Shown here: positions 28,377-37,875 of the stretch, one piece after another
How positions within the stretch are numbered: position 1 is the stretch's first letter
Layout of the letters: every line of letters begins with the position of its first letter
Assembly (NCBI RefSeq): GCF_014879975.1
Contig: NZ_CP062500.1
Location: forward strand, 1,674,001 to 1,738,000
Origin: Vibrio bathopelagicus
GTDB taxonomy: Bacteria > Pseudomonadota > Gammaproteobacteria > Enterobacterales > Vibrionaceae
DNA length: 64,000 bases
Direction of reading: 5' to 3'
Made by a program: the position numbers and the translations under genes
Notes under the pieces: model-generated
What the model was told of the DNA's origin: nothing
Databases searched by the model: none
The model's input: the letters and a program-made list of their open reading frames with translations, nothing else

Positions 28377-29387
28377 ATGCTTTACCGTCTAGCCAGAACT
28401 GGCTTTTTCCAACTTGATGCCGAAAAGGCACATGACCTTGCAATTCAAAATTTCAAACGCTTTACCGGCACACCTATTGATCTTTTGTATCGCCAACAAC
28501 TACCTCACCGACCTGTAGAGTGCATGGGTCTTACTTTTAAAAATCCAGTTGGCCTTGCGGCCGGTCTAGACAAAAACGGCGAATGTATTGATGCATTTGG
28601 CGCAATGGGTTTTGGTTTTGTAGAAGTAGGGACTGTTACTCCTCGTCCACAAGCAGGTAATGACAAACCACGTCTGTTCCGTCTTGTTGAAGCCGAAGGT
28701 ATTATCAATCGCATGGGTTTTAACAACCTAGGCGTAGATAACCTAATTGAGAATGTTAAGAAGTCGAACTATGACGGCATCTTAGGTATCAATATTGGTA
28801 AGAACAAAGACACGCCAATTGAAAAGGGCGCAGAAGATTACATTATCTGTATGGAGAAGGTATACCAATACGCAGGCTACATTGCGGTAAATATTTCTTC
28901 ACCAAATACTCCAGGACTTCGTTCGCTACAATATGGCGAAGCACTTGATGATCTGTTGTCTGAACTAAAAACCAAGCAATCTGAATTGGAAGCGAAGCAT
29001 GGTAAATATGTCCCGCTTGCTCTTAAGATCGCTCCGGATCTAAGTGATGACGAAATTAGCCAGATTTGCGAATCATTGATCAAAAATAAGATCGATGGTG
29101 TGATCGCAACCAATACGACATTGGATCGCAGTATTGTTGAAGGCATGAAGCATTGCGACGAAGCGGGTGGCCTAAGCGGACGTCCAGTTCAATCTCGCAG
29201 TACTGAAGTTGTTCGTAAACTTCACGAAGAGCTGGGTGACCAACTACCGATCATCGGGGTAGGTGGCGTTGACTCTTACGTTGCTGCAAAAGAGAAAATG
29301 ATGGCAGGCGCTAAGCTTGTACAAGTTTACTCTGGTTTCATCTACAAAGGTCCAGGCCTTGTTCGTGACATCGTTAAAAACCTGTAG
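28377..29387 (+). CDS. pyrD: Dihydroorotate dehydrogenase (quinone), class 2
   Basis: The 336-residue, membrane-associated flavoenzyme oxidises dihydroorotate to orotate with quinone in pyrimidine synthesis. It has the class-2 N-terminal membrane helix ([17 protein letters not shown]), the FMN barrel start [26 protein letters not shown], the catalytic-Ser region [15 protein letters not shown], and the phosphate site [19 protein letters not shown] strong GGAGGCACA site precedes the ATG. zapC follows, as in enterobacteria. Confidence 0.97.
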   Translation: MLYRLARTGFFQLDAEKAHDLAIQNFKRFTGTPIDLLYRQQLPHRPVECMGLTFKNPVGLAAGLDKNGECIDAFGAMGFGFVEVGTVTPRPQAGNDKPRLFRLVEAEGIINRMGFNNLGVDNLIENVKKSNYDGILGINIGKNKDTPIEKGAEDYIICMEKVYQYAGYIAVNISSPNTPGLRSLQYGEALDDLLSELKTKQSELEAKHGKYVPLALKIAPDLSDDEISQICESLIKNKIDGVIATNTTLDRSIVEGMKHCDEAGGLSGRPVQSRSTEVVRKLHEELGDQLPIIGVGGVDSYVAAKEKMMAGAKLVQVYSGFIYKGPGLVRDIVKNL

Positions 29388-29469
29388 TTCGTAAAAGCTT
29401 AAGCTATAATCCGACATCGTCTTGACAAAAGAGACACTGTAACTCACTGAGTTGTAGAGAAAAGCGATA

Positions 29470-29500
29470 AGAAAGAGGAATTCATTTCCTCTTTTTTTTT
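29470..29500 (+). terminator. Rho-independent terminator after pyrD
   Basis: Stem AAGAAAGAGGAA / TTCCTCTTTTTT with a TTCAT loop and a long T-run. Confidence 0.85.
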
Positions 29501-29581
29501 GTCTATCGCGCAGTAAAATTACTGTAATTGAAGGTAATTTTGCGTTTTACCTAACGGAATGGTTCAACAGTGTGAGACGAA

Positions 29582-30130
29582 ATGATGCTTAAACCTAGCG
29601 ATACATGGAGTTGGTATTACGATGAGCAGCAATGTTCGTTGATGCTAAACCTCGGAGAGGATATGATTTTTAAAACGAATCTGGTCCGTAATAAGCTGGT
29701 GGACTGCGCTTTTAAAGATAATGAATTCACTGTTGATGATGCATCTTCCTACCAAACCTTCAAAGAACAAATTTCTGGCTTAGAACTGTCTGAGCCACGA
29801 CAAGCAGAGCTCGCACTTTATTGTGTGGCTGCAAAGCGTTTCCATAAGCCCGTACAGCCTAAAAGCTGGTTCTTCGACTCACAAGGCGCTGGCCATGAAT
29901 ATCCTCAAGAAGGGGATATTGTACAAATGAATAACGAGCATAGTCTTGGTTACTTCATTGTATTAGAAGTAGGAGAGTGTGCGAGCTTATGTGCATTTGT
30001 AGACTTAGAAGAGTTCCTCCTAACGCCTTCAAAAGGATTACGCTTTGGAGACTCGATTAAAGTCATGCACGATAGAATGACTGACGCAAATGCTATCCTT
30101 CATCAAACGCATATTGCGATGGTGGGCTAA
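29582..30130 (+). CDS. zapC: Cell division protein ZapC
   Basis: The 182-residue protein matches ZapC over its full length: MLKPSDTWSWYYDEQQCSLM at the start, ALYCVAAKRFHKPVQPKSWF in the middle and FGDSIKVMHDRM near the end. ZapC binds FtsZ and promotes bundling of protofilaments at the Z-ring. The position just after pyrD is the same as in E. coli. Two adjacent ATGs (29582 and 29585) are possible starts. Confidence 0.92.
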   Translation: MMLKPSDTWSWYYDEQQCSLMLNLGEDMIFKTNLVRNKLVDCAFKDNEFTVDDASSYQTFKEQISGLELSEPRQAELALYCVAAKRFHKPVQPKSWFFDSQGAGHEYPQEGDIVQMNNEHSLGYFIVLEVGECASLCAFVDLEEFLLTPSKGLRFGDSIKVMHDRMTDANAILHQTHIAMVG

Positions 30131-30666
30131 CCTCTAACCTCTAACCTAGAGCACTATTTCGACCAACTATCGCTACGAATAAACCTGTAATACCTTCCCC
30201 ATAATCGGCTTAATAGCCGATTTTTTTGTGCCTAAAAAAGCGTATCTCAATAAATACGGCGTAGTTCATTCATTTGAATGACGTTGTTCACTTATTTAAT
30301 TTGTAAAAAACGTATTTTTTTTAACCTCAATTTCGACCGATTCTCTCGCCATCGATAACGGATTTCCTCTGTTTATTCCCTGTTTGGGCTCTTTTGTTGC
30401 TAAGTTTCAACTTGAATTTTAATCTGGTATATACCAATTTAAGGGTGAATATAAATGCACTTAATGGTTTAGGCTTATCGATGAGTGTTATTTCTGTGAG
30501 ATTGAGAGTTGTTGTGTTGTAAGGGGATGCGAGTAAGCGATCGCTTCATGACTGAGCATTTGCTAAGCAGTTAGTAGAAAGATTCAATGAAAAGACGAGT
30601 TTAGTGTGATGCTCTAGTAGCAAATTCAGGTATAATCGAACTCATTTTTATCAATAAAAGAACACT
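30131..30666. other. zapC-rlmL intergenic region
   Basis: About 535 bases. It holds the zapC terminator near 30203 and, towards the end, AT-rich sequence likely to contain the rlmL promoter. I see no open frame with coding character and no RNA-gene fold that I would defend. Confidence 0.45.
30203..30228 (+). terminator. Rho-independent terminator after zapC
   Basis: Stem AATCGGCT / AGCCGATT with a TAAT loop and seven Ts. Confidence 0.85.
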
Positions 30667-32787
30667 ATGAATCAATATCTAGCGGTTACCTCAAACGGCC
30701 TTGAGAATTTATTAGTTGAAGAACTAACCCAACTAGGGATTACAAATGCAAAACCTGTTCAAGCAGGTGTTAAATTCAAAGCTACGAATGAGCAAATTTA
30801 TCGTTGTTGTTTGTGGAGCCGTTTGGCTTCTCGATTTGTACGTGTCCTTTCAGAATTCACTTGTATGGATGACATGGATCTTTACCTATCAACCACAGCG
30901 GTTAACTGGGTAAATCAATTCCATAGCACTAAGCGTTTCGTTGTTGATTTCAATGGTACAAACAACGAAATCCGTAATAGCCAATACGGTGCGATGAAAG
31001 TAAAAGATGCCGTGGTGGATTGCTTTGAGAAGAAGTCTTTACCACGTCCATCTATTAGCAAAGAAAATCCAGATATTCGTATTCACGTTCGTCTGCACCG
31101 TGACAAGGCGATTCTTGGTGTGGATATGGTAGGTAGTGGTCTTCATCAACGTGGCTACCGTCCTGAATCCGGTCGCGCACCACTGCGTGAAACTCTTGCT
31201 GCAGCGATTCTTCTTCGTAGTGGTTGGGATGCAACGAAACCTTTCCTAGATCCTATGTGTGGTTCAGGTACGTTAGTAATTGAAGCGGCGATGATGGCTG
31301 CAAACATGGCACCTGGTGTGAAACGTCAGAAATGGTGTTTTGAATCACTAGAAGATTTCGAACCAGAGCTTTGGGCTGAAGTTAAAGCAGAAGCTAATGT
31401 TCAAGGCCGTCGTGGCGTTAAGAAAGTAGAATGTAAGTTCTATGGTTACGACAATGATGAACGCATGATCAAAACGGCGCGTGACAATGCACGTCGCGCT
31501 GGCGTTGAAGAGTTGATCGAATTCGAAGTAGGTGATGCAGCAAAGCTTAAACGCCCTGCAGAGTTCAATGATGGTGTGATTGTGTCAAACCCTCCTTATG
31601 GTGAGCGTTTAGGTACAGAGCCTGGCTTGATTGCACTGTACACTGCATTTGGTGCTCAACTGAAGGCTGAGTTTGGCGGTTGCAACGCTTCTATCTTCTC
31701 AAGTTCTGATGAATTACTTAGCTGCTTGCGTATGCGTGCAGACAAACAATTCAAACTGAACAACGGTGCATTACCGTGTCACCAGAAGAACTACTCAATT
31801 TCAGACCGTCCTATGTCTGAGCGTCCAACTGGCGAGCAAGAACAGCTGATTGCTCCTGATTTCGCGAACCGTCTTAAAAAGAACATCGGCAAAATCGGTA
31901 AGTGGGCTAAGAAAGAACAACTAGATTGCTACCGTATCTACGATGCTGACTTACCTGAATACAATGTAGCGATTGACGTATACCCGGGTCACCTTGTGAT
32001 TCAAGAATACGCAGCGCCTAAAGATGTGCCGGAAGATAAAGCTAAACGTCGTTTAACCGATATCATCCGTGCGTCTATCCAAGTGACTGGCGTTGAAGCA
32101 AACAACGTAGTGCTTAAGGTTCGCCAGAAGCAGAAAGGTCGCTCCCAATACCAGAAGATGGCTCAAGACTCTTCTAACCTAGAAGTAAACGAATACGGCG
32201 TTAAGCTGATTGTTAACCTTCATGACTACCTAGATACAGGCTTGTTCTTAGATCATAAGATCACTCGTCGTCGTATTGGTGAGATGGCTGGTGGTAAAGA
32301 CTTCTTGAACCTGTTTGCTTACACAGGCAGTGCTTCTGTTCATGCTGCAGTAGGTGGCGCTCGCTCTACAACGACTGTTGATATGTCGAACACGTATCTT
32401 GAGTGGGCAAAAGAGAACATGGAACTGAACGGCCGTGTTGGTCGTCAACACCAATTTGTTCAAGCTGACTGCTTACAATGGTTGGCGAAAGAGCAAGGAT
32501 CTTACGATTTGATCTTTATTGATCCACCGACGTTCTCAAACTCTAAGCGTATGGATCAATCTTTTGATGTTCAACGTGACCACATCCAGTTGATGGAAGA
32601 TTTAAAGCGTCTTCTAAGAGAAGAAGGCACGATTGTGTTCTCTAACAACAAGCGTCATTTCAAGATGGATATGGAAGGTCTGGAAGAGTTGGGTCTTAAA
32701 GCTCAGAATATCTCGTCTAAGACGTTGCCTCTGGATTTTTCTCGCAACAAGCACATTCATAACTGCTGGTTAATTACTCATAAGTAA
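30667..32787 (+). CDS. rlmL: Bifunctional 23S rRNA methyltransferase RlmKL
   Basis: This is the 706-residue fusion of two methyltransferases. The N-terminal half has a THUMP domain and the m2G2445 enzyme (RlmL) with [16 protein letters not shown] and [12 protein letters not shown]. The C-terminal half is the m7G2069 enzyme (RlmK) with [29 protein letters not shown] and [15 protein letters not shown]. Both modify the large-subunit rRNA near the peptidyl-transferase centre. It heads a run with the glutaredoxin-like gene (25 bases on) and uup. Confidence 0.96.
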   Translation: MNQYLAVTSNGLENLLVEELTQLGITNAKPVQAGVKFKATNEQIYRCCLWSRLASRFVRVLSEFTCMDDMDLYLSTTAVNWVNQFHSTKRFVVDFNGTNNEIRNSQYGAMKVKDAVVDCFEKKSLPRPSISKENPDIRIHVRLHRDKAILGVDMVGSGLHQRGYRPESGRAPLRETLAAAILLRSGWDATKPFLDPMCGSGTLVIEAAMMAANMAPGVKRQKWCFESLEDFEPELWAEVKAEANVQGRRGVKKVECKFYGYDNDERMIKTARDNARRAGVEELIEFEVGDAAKLKRPAEFNDGVIVSNPPYGERLGTEPGLIALYTAFGAQLKAEFGGCNASIFSSSDELLSCLRMRADKQFKLNNGALPCHQKNYSISDRPMSERPTGEQEQLIAPDFANRLKKNIGKIGKWAKKEQLDCYRIYDADLPEYNVAIDVYPGHLVIQEYAAPKDVPEDKAKRRLTDIIRASIQVTGVEANNVVLKVRQKQKGRSQYQKMAQDSSNLEVNEYGVKLIVNLHDYLDTGLFLDHKITRRRIGEMAGGKDFLNLFAYTGSASVHAAVGGARSTTTVDMSNTYLEWAKENMELNGRVGRQHQFVQADCLQWLAKEQGSYDLIFIDPPTFSNSKRMDQSFDVQRDHIQLMEDLKRLLREEGTIVFSNNKRHFKMDMEGLEELGLKAQNISSKTLPLDFSRNKHIHNCWLITHK

Positions 32788-32812
32788 TTAAGAGATTGTA
32801 TAAGGATATATA

Positions 32813-33073
32813 GTGCTGACTCTCTACAGTACAGAAGGATGCCATCTATGTGAGATGGCATTTAAACTCACGGAACAGCTGAATATAAGTCATCAGATCA
32901 ATGTGGTGGATATCGCATTGGATGATGAACTCTTTTCCCGTTACGGGGTCACTATTCCGGTGCTCAAATTTGAAAGCTCTGATTTGTCTCAACACTCAGA
33001 GCTTAACTGGCCATTTGGCTTGTTAGAACTTAACGATTGGTTAAAGAAGAATGGCATTACTTACAATTCATAA
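32813..33073 (+). CDS. Glutaredoxin-like (DUF836) family protein
   Basis: An 86-residue thioredoxin-fold protein starting with GTG at 32813 after an AAGGATATAT ribosome site. LTLYSTEGCHLCEMAFKL carries the CxxC motif (CHLC), and the cis-Pro strand is YGVTIPVLKFE. It is probably a thiol-disulfide oxidoreductase of the cytosol; no substrate can be named. The last 23 bases overlap the start of uup, so the two are translationally coupled. Confidence 0.85.
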   Translation: MLTLYSTEGCHLCEMAFKLTEQLNISHQINVVDIALDDELFSRYGVTIPVLKFESSDLSQHSELNWPFGLLELNDWLKKNGITYNS

Positions 33074-34967
33074 TGGGCAATTAGCGTTTGGCGATCACCC
33101 ATTATTAGATGGTGCGGATTTCGCACTGCAAGAAAACGAACGTGTGTGTTTGGTTGGCCGTAATGGTGCAGGCAAATCAACGTTGATGAAGATTTTGTCT
33201 GGTAACATCATCATGGATGACGGCAAGATGCAGATCACACAAGATGTGGTTGTATCTCGTCTAGAGCAAGATCCACCGCGTAATGAGCAAGGCTCTGTTT
33301 ACGAATACGTATCTGGTGGTTTAGCTGAGATAGGTGAGCTGCTTAAGGAATACCACAACTTACTTGATGTTATTGCAGAAGATCCTAGCGAAAAGAATTT
33401 GAACCGTCTTACTCGCGTTCAAGAAAAATTGGATCATGCCAATGCTTGGCGTTTTGAAGATCGCGTAAGTAATGTTCTTGCCGCTCTTAAACTAACAGCA
33501 AATACCAAACTGACGGAACTGTCAGGTGGTTGGCAACGTAAAGCTGCACTTGCACGTGCGCTTGTATGCGACCCAGACGTATTACTGCTTGATGAGCCTA
33601 CCAACCACTTAGATGTAGCAACGATCGAATGGCTAGAAGCTTTCTTAAAAGATTTCCGCGGTTCAATCATCTTTATCTCGCATGACCGCGCTTTCATCAA
33701 ATCAATGGCGACACGCATTGTCGACCTTGACCGTGGCAAGCTAAGCTCTTTCCCTGGTGACTACGACAACTACTTACTAGAGAAAGAAGAAGCGCTACGT
33801 GTTGAAGAGATGCAAAACGCTGAATTTGACAAAAAGCTAGCGCAAGAAGAAGTTTGGATCCGTCAAGGCATCAAAGCGCGTCGTACGCGTAATGAAGGCC
33901 GTGTTCGTGCTCTTAAAAAGCTTCGTGAAGAGCGTCAAGATCGTCGTGAAGTACAGGGTAAAGCAAACATCCAAATCGATACGTCTGCACGTTCAGGTAA
34001 AATCGTATTTGAAGCAGAGAACCTTAACTTTGCATTTGAAGGCAAAGAGATCGTTACAGACTTTAGTTTCAACATCATGCGTGGCGACCGTATCGCACTT
34101 ATCGGGCCAAATGGTTGTGGTAAGAGTACGGTGCTTAAACTGCTTCTTGATCAACTTAAACCTGATTCAGGTCGTTTGCATTGTGGTACTAAACTTGAAG
34201 TGGCTTACTTCGACCAATACCGCGAAATTCTAGACCCTGAGAAGTCGGTGATTGATAACCTAGCTGATGGTAAGCAAGAAGTGACAGTAGGTGGACGTGA
34301 GCGTCATGCACTAAGCTACTTACAAGATTTCTTGTTCTCTCCTAAACGTGCTCGTACGCCTGTTAAAGCGCTATCTGGTGGTGAGAAAAACCGCTTGTTA
34401 TTGGCTCGTATTTTCCTTAAATCGAATAACTTGTTGATTCTCGACGAGCCGACCAATGATTTAGATATCGAAACATTGGAACTTTTAGAAGATTTACTTG
34501 CCAACTATGAGGGTACGTTACTTCTCGTGAGCCACGATCGTCAGTTCGTTGATAACACGGTAATGACGAGTTGGATATTTGAAGGTAACGGTGTAGTTGA
34601 AGAGTTTGTTGGTGGTTACCACGATGCTCAGAAACAAAGAGCACAGGCACTTGAGTATCGTCAGGCTGAAAAGCCAGCAAAGGCGGAGAAAGTTGTTGAG
34701 GAAACTCCCAAAACTGCGCCAGTTAAAGCTAAACCTAAGAAGTTATCGTATAAGCTACAACGAGAATTAGAAACGTTACCTTTGCGTTTGGAAGAATTGG
34801 AAACCGAAATTGAAACTCTGCAGCAAGAAGTTAATGATCCAGACTTCTTCTCAAAATCTGTAGAGCAGACACAACCAGTTTTAGATAAGCTATCTGCAGT
34901 AGAGCAGGAGCTTGAAGTTGCGTTTGAGCGCTGGGAAGAGCTCGAGGCACTACAACAGGAAAGTTAA
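33051..34967 (+). CDS. uup: ABC-F ATPase Uup
   Basis: The 638-residue soluble protein has two ABC domains and no membrane part: Walker A GRNGAGKST and GPNGCGKST, signatures LSGGWQRKAALARAL and LSGGEKNRLLLARI, Walker B LLLDEPTNHLD and LILDEPTNDLD. A C-terminal coiled coil follows (about residues 560-638, RELETLPLRLEELETEIETL). Uup acts on ribosomes or branched DNA intermediates and limits precise transposon excision in E. coli. It starts within the preceding gene. Confidence 0.95.
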   Translation: MALLTIHNGQLAFGDHPLLDGADFALQENERVCLVGRNGAGKSTLMKILSGNIIMDDGKMQITQDVVVSRLEQDPPRNEQGSVYEYVSGGLAEIGELLKEYHNLLDVIAEDPSEKNLNRLTRVQEKLDHANAWRFEDRVSNVLAALKLTANTKLTELSGGWQRKAALARALVCDPDVLLLDEPTNHLDVATIEWLEAFLKDFRGSIIFISHDRAFIKSMATRIVDLDRGKLSSFPGDYDNYLLEKEEALRVEEMQNAEFDKKLAQEEVWIRQGIKARRTRNEGRVRALKKLREERQDRREVQGKANIQIDTSARSGKIVFEAENLNFAFEGKEIVTDFSFNIMRGDRIALIGPNGCGKSTVLKLLLDQLKPDSGRLHCGTKLEVAYFDQYREILDPEKSVIDNLADGKQEVTVGGRERHALSYLQDFLFSPKRARTPVKALSGGEKNRLLLARIFLKSNNLLILDEPTNDLDIETLELLEDLLANYEGTLLLVSHDRQFVDNTVMTSWIFEGNGVVEEFVGGYHDAQKQRAQALEYRQAEKPAKAEKVVEETPKTAPVKAKPKKLSYKLQRELETLPLRLEELETEIETLQQEVNDPDFFSKSVEQTQPVLDKLSAVEQELEVAFERWEELEALQQES

Positions 34968-34976
34968 GAAGTAATA

Positions 34977-36704
34977 ATGACTTGTACTAAATTTAAATTA
35001 ACAACAGTTGCAGCATTAGTTTTTGCTGCAACTAATGCTAACGCTGCACTATATCAAGTAGTGGAAGTTGCCACTCCTAGTTCAATTACGGGTGCTTCAG
35101 AAACCTTTGGTGTAGCAATTCAACCAGCGACGGTAACCGGAGCAGAAAGTTGTTTTACTAACGGCACTGTTGGTGGTGTTGCATGTGGTGATTTTAAACT
35201 GGCTGGTGAAACTCGCGATACTGTTGAAGCTGTAAGTTATCGTGAAGAAGTTCCTTTCGCAATGGATGCTCCATTCCAATACATTCAAGAGCGTGATGAT
35301 TTCGAAAACTATTGTTATCGAGAGCTGAGATACTCTACGTGTGAAAGTTGGGCGGATAATCGTTGGAATGATACGTGGAGCAAAGAAAGAAACGACCTGA
35401 ATTATGTAAATGCGAAAGCGTTTATAGAAGGAGGTGATACTTTTGATACTCACAATACGGTTATTAATTCTCTGGATGATAATGTTCAACCATTAGGTAT
35501 TAAGTCTGATGGTAACATCCGTAATAATGCGATGTTCACAACGACAGCTGGGCCTACTGGTACTTCCGAAACTCGTGCTTGGAAAGCGATAACTGCTAGC
35601 AACAACAAAGTCTACAATGTTGGTAGTGTGTCGGTAGATCAAGGCACAACGGATACTTCTAAGCCGGATAAGGCGTTTAGCTCTAAAGCTGCCATCTGGG
35701 ACGCCTCTTACACTAAGGAACTTGATTGGGGAAATGGTGTTTCTGCTAAAGAAGATGAGTATTTTTCACAGGGCAGCATGAGAGGGATAACAGAAGTAAA
35801 CAATCATTTCTATGGCGTTGGTTATAATACAGTTAACGGAAATGGTGATTTGCGTGATATGAACGCGAACATTTTTGTTAGTAGCCAGATTGATTTTACG
35901 AACAATGTTGATTTATCGACTGTAACCTGGGAAAACAAGTTTATCAGCGGCGCTGAGGTCAAATCTGGTTCTTCAAACGATGACGCTAGATACAGTAACT
36001 CTGTGGCTACCGACATTAACGAGAACTTGTTTGCCGTTGGTTATTCTAAGCGTAACGGCTATGTGCCAGAGAGTGGTAGTGCAGGCAACAAGATGTTTGT
36101 TGTGACAGATGCTTCGGCATCAACCCCGACTGCGACATACTTATCTGGTGGTATCTTCTTTGGTGGTTCGAGTGGTGAAGCGAAAGCGGTGAACAACTTT
36201 AACGAGTTTGTTGGTCAAGTCGATGCAGAAACGACTCGTGAAGTTGACGGTAGCGAGCGTAGACACCGAGGCTTTATTTATCCTTATAATGTTGCTTCAT
36301 CGAAAGATGAGCGTCGTGTAGACATCTTCAATGGCCAAGCTTGGTGGTTAGATGATCTAACGAATGATGGCAACGCTTCTGGAGAAAACAATAAGTTCCG
36401 AATTATTGATGCTTCCGATATTAATGATGCAGGTGTGATCTCAGCAACAGCCATCAAGTGTACCGTTGGTGGAACAACACAACCGTACGATACAACGTCA
36501 CATAACTCATATTGTGGCGGTGCAGCATCTAATGCAGTTGAAGAAGTTGTTGCGGTTAAGTTGATTCCTATCGCTGGTAAAGGTAAAGCCGATATCCAAA
36601 CTCGTAGTGCTGATACAGAGAAAGTTGATCGTCAAGGCGGTAGCCTAGGTTGGTTAGCTTTGACTGTACTTGGTCTGTTAGGGTTCCGTAGAAAATTTAA
36701 ATAA
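34977..36704 (+). CDS. DUF3466 exported protein with GlyGly-CTERM sorting tail
   Basis: The 575-residue protein has a signal peptide (KLTTVAALVFAATNANA) and a long repeat-like body with recurrent GxxxxxDINENxxxVGYS-type units. These resemble the extracellular HAF/DUF3466 beta repeats (VATDINENLFAVGYSK; IDASDINDAGVISATA). The C-terminus has Gly-Gly, a hydrophobic helix and an Arg/Lys cluster (GGSLGWLALTVLGLLGFRRK), the GlyGly-CTERM signal cut by rhombosortase. The protein is therefore probably cleaved and surface-anchored or secreted via type II secretion. It follows uup by nine bases and may share its transcript. Confidence 0.82.
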   Translation: MTCTKFKLTTVAALVFAATNANAALYQVVEVATPSSITGASETFGVAIQPATVTGAESCFTNGTVGGVACGDFKLAGETRDTVEAVSYREEVPFAMDAPFQYIQERDDFENYCYRELRYSTCESWADNRWNDTWSKERNDLNYVNAKAFIEGGDTFDTHNTVINSLDDNVQPLGIKSDGNIRNNAMFTTTAGPTGTSETRAWKAITASNNKVYNVGSVSVDQGTTDTSKPDKAFSSKAAIWDASYTKELDWGNGVSAKEDEYFSQGSMRGITEVNNHFYGVGYNTVNGNGDLRDMNANIFVSSQIDFTNNVDLSTVTWENKFISGAEVKSGSSNDDARYSNSVATDINENLFAVGYSKRNGYVPESGSAGNKMFVVTDASASTPTATYLSGGIFFGGSSGEAKAVNNFNEFVGQVDAETTREVDGSERRHRGFIYPYNVASSKDERRVDIFNGQAWWLDDLTNDGNASGENNKFRIIDASDINDAGVISATAIKCTVGGTTQPYDTTSHNSYCGGAASNAVEEVVAVKLIPIAGKGKADIQTRSADTEKVDRQGGSLGWLALTVLGLLGFRRKFK

Positions 36705-36716
36705 TTTTATCTCTTG

Positions 36717-36752
36717 AGCCCGAGTTCACAATTCTGAACTCGGGCTTTTTTT
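36717..36752 (+). terminator. Rho-independent terminator
   Basis: Stem GCCCGAGTTCA / TGAACTCGGGC with a seven-T run, after the GlyGly-CTERM gene. Confidence 0.92.
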
Positions 36753-36864
36753 CACCTTGAGAAAAGTTCAAAAGTGGTCGATTCTTAAAGTTGGAGTCAA
36801 CAAAACTCCACGAAGTTGTAATCATTGTATGTTAGTAAACGAACACCCGTATGAGGACTGCACT

Positions 36865-37038
36865 ATGAAGAGACAAAAGCGTGATCGCCTAGAACGAGCA
36901 CAATCTCAAGGTTACAAAGCTGGTTTAAATGGCAGGTCACAAGAAGCTTGCCCATATAGCCAAATGGATTCTAAATCGTATTGGTTAGGTGGTTGGCGTG
37001 ATGCCAAAGATGATAAGCATTCAGGTCTCTATAAGTAG
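36865..37038 (+). CDS. rmf: Ribosome modulation factor Rmf
   Basis: The 57-residue protein MKRQKRDRLERAQSQGYKAG, with GRSQEACPY and SKSYWLGGWRDAKDD, matches Rmf. Rmf pairs 70S ribosomes into inactive 100S dimers in stationary phase. The start is the ATG at 36865; the longer open frame from 36757 has no family match in its first 36 codons. The position just upstream of fabA (convergent) is the same as in E. coli. No SOS, CRP or other site could be assigned with confidence. Confidence 0.93.
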   Translation: MKRQKRDRLERAQSQGYKAGLNGRSQEACPYSQMDSKSYWLGGWRDAKDDKHSGLYK

Positions 37039-37061
37039 ATAGGGCGAACATATTCAAAGGT

Positions 37062-37097
37062 CAAGGCCCCATGTTGTATTAAACAACTGGAGCCTTG
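37062..37097 (+). terminator. Probable terminator hairpin after rmf
   Basis: Near-perfect stem CAAGGC-CCA-GTTGT / ACAAC-TGG-GCCTTG with an ATTAA loop. The T-run is weak, so it may instead stabilise the rmf mRNA 3' end. Confidence 0.5.
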
Positions 37098-37214
37098 TTA
37101 GTTTCAGAGAGCCATACAACGCCTTCTAAACCGCGAATTGGCAGTTTATAAAGTGATTTAAGATTGTTTCGCTGGTGGACATATAATTGATGAGAGTTTC
37201 TTTGCCATATCATG

Positions 37215-37231
37215 ATGCACTATAACTAAAT
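37215..37231. repeat. 17-base direct repeat, copy 1
   Basis: ATGCACTATAACTAAAT occurs here and again at 40951-40967 in the same orientation. Both copies are intergenic. No function is assigned. Confidence 0.5.
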
Positions 37232-37243
37232 GTGTTGGGGTGA

Positions 37244-37271
37244 AAATAAAGCAACCATTGGCTGCTTTATT
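37244..37271 (-). terminator. Probable fabA terminator
   Basis: Hairpin AATAAAGCAGCC / GGTTGCTTTATT read on the minus strand, 20 bases beyond the fabA stop. It has A/T-rich flanks rather than a clean T-run. Confidence 0.6.
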
Positions 37272-37289
37272 AAAAATCTAACTATTAAA

Positions 37290-37805
37290 CTAGAATGCTG
37301 ATGTATCTTGGAAAAGACCAACTTTCAAATCTTTAGCTACATAGATTTCTTTGCCATCAACAAGAACGCGACCATCTGCAAGGCCCATAACTAGGCGACG
37401 GTTAACAACACGCTTCATGTGAATTTCGTAAGTTACTTTTTTAGCTGTAGGTAGGATTTGGCCAGTGAATTTAACTTCACCAACACCTAGAGCGCGGCCT
37501 TTGCCTTTACCGCCAACCCAACCAAGGTAGAAGCCAACAAGCTGCCACATTGCGTCTAGGCCTAGACAGCCAGGCATTACTGGGTCACCAGGGAAGTGGC
37601 AATCGAAGAACCATAGGTCAGGAGTAATATCCAGCTCAGCAAGAATCAAACCTTTACCGAAATCACCTTCAGTTTCTGACATTTTAGTGATGCGATCCAT
37701 CATTAACATGTTTGGTGCTGGTAGTTGAGGGCCTTCTGGCCATAGTTCGCCTTGGCTTGATGCTAGAAGCTCTTCGCGAGTGTAAGAATCACGTTTGTTT
37801 TGCAT
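37290..37805 (-). CDS. fabA: 3-hydroxydecanoyl-ACP dehydratase/isomerase FabA
   Basis: The 171-residue hot-dog enzyme introduces the cis double bond for unsaturated fatty-acid synthesis. It has [12 protein letters not shown], the active site [20 protein letters not shown] (His and Asp of the dyad) and the ending [11 protein letters not shown], identical to the E. coli C-terminus as I recall it. The start is the ATG at 37805; a TTG two codons earlier is unlikely. FadR- and FabR-type sites lie upstream. Confidence 0.97.
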   Translation of the reverse strand: MQNKRDSYTREELLASSQGELWPEGPQLPAPNMLMMDRITKMSETEGDFGKGLILAELDITPDLWFFDCHFPGDPVMPGCLGLDAMWQLVGFYLGWVGGKGKGRALGVGEVKFTGQILPTAKKVTYEIHMKRVVNRRLVMGLADGRVLVDGKEIYVAKDLKVGLFQDTSAF

Positions 37806-37837
37806 TATCAATTACTCCGATTTTTGATAGGTGCATA

Positions 37838-37859
37838 TTAGTGAACAGGTGTACGCTAA
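37838..37859 (-). promoter_or_regulatory. FabR-type palindrome upstream of fabA
   Basis: Read on the minus strand, the arms TTAGCGTACA and TGTTCACTAA flank CC and pair at 8 of 10 positions. The position and the AGCGTACAC wording correspond to the FabR operator of E. coli fabA/fabB as I remember it. It is about 35-55 bases before the start codon. Confidence 0.6.
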
Positions 37860-37874
37860 ACAAGTCCGATCAGT
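37857..37874 (-). promoter_or_regulatory. FadR-type activator site upstream of fabA
   Basis: ACTGATCGGACTTGTTTA on the minus strand closely matches the FadR activator site of E. coli fabA. It overlaps the FabR-type palindrome by three bases and abuts the stop of the lonH gene. Confidence 0.65.
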
Positions 37875-37875
37875 A

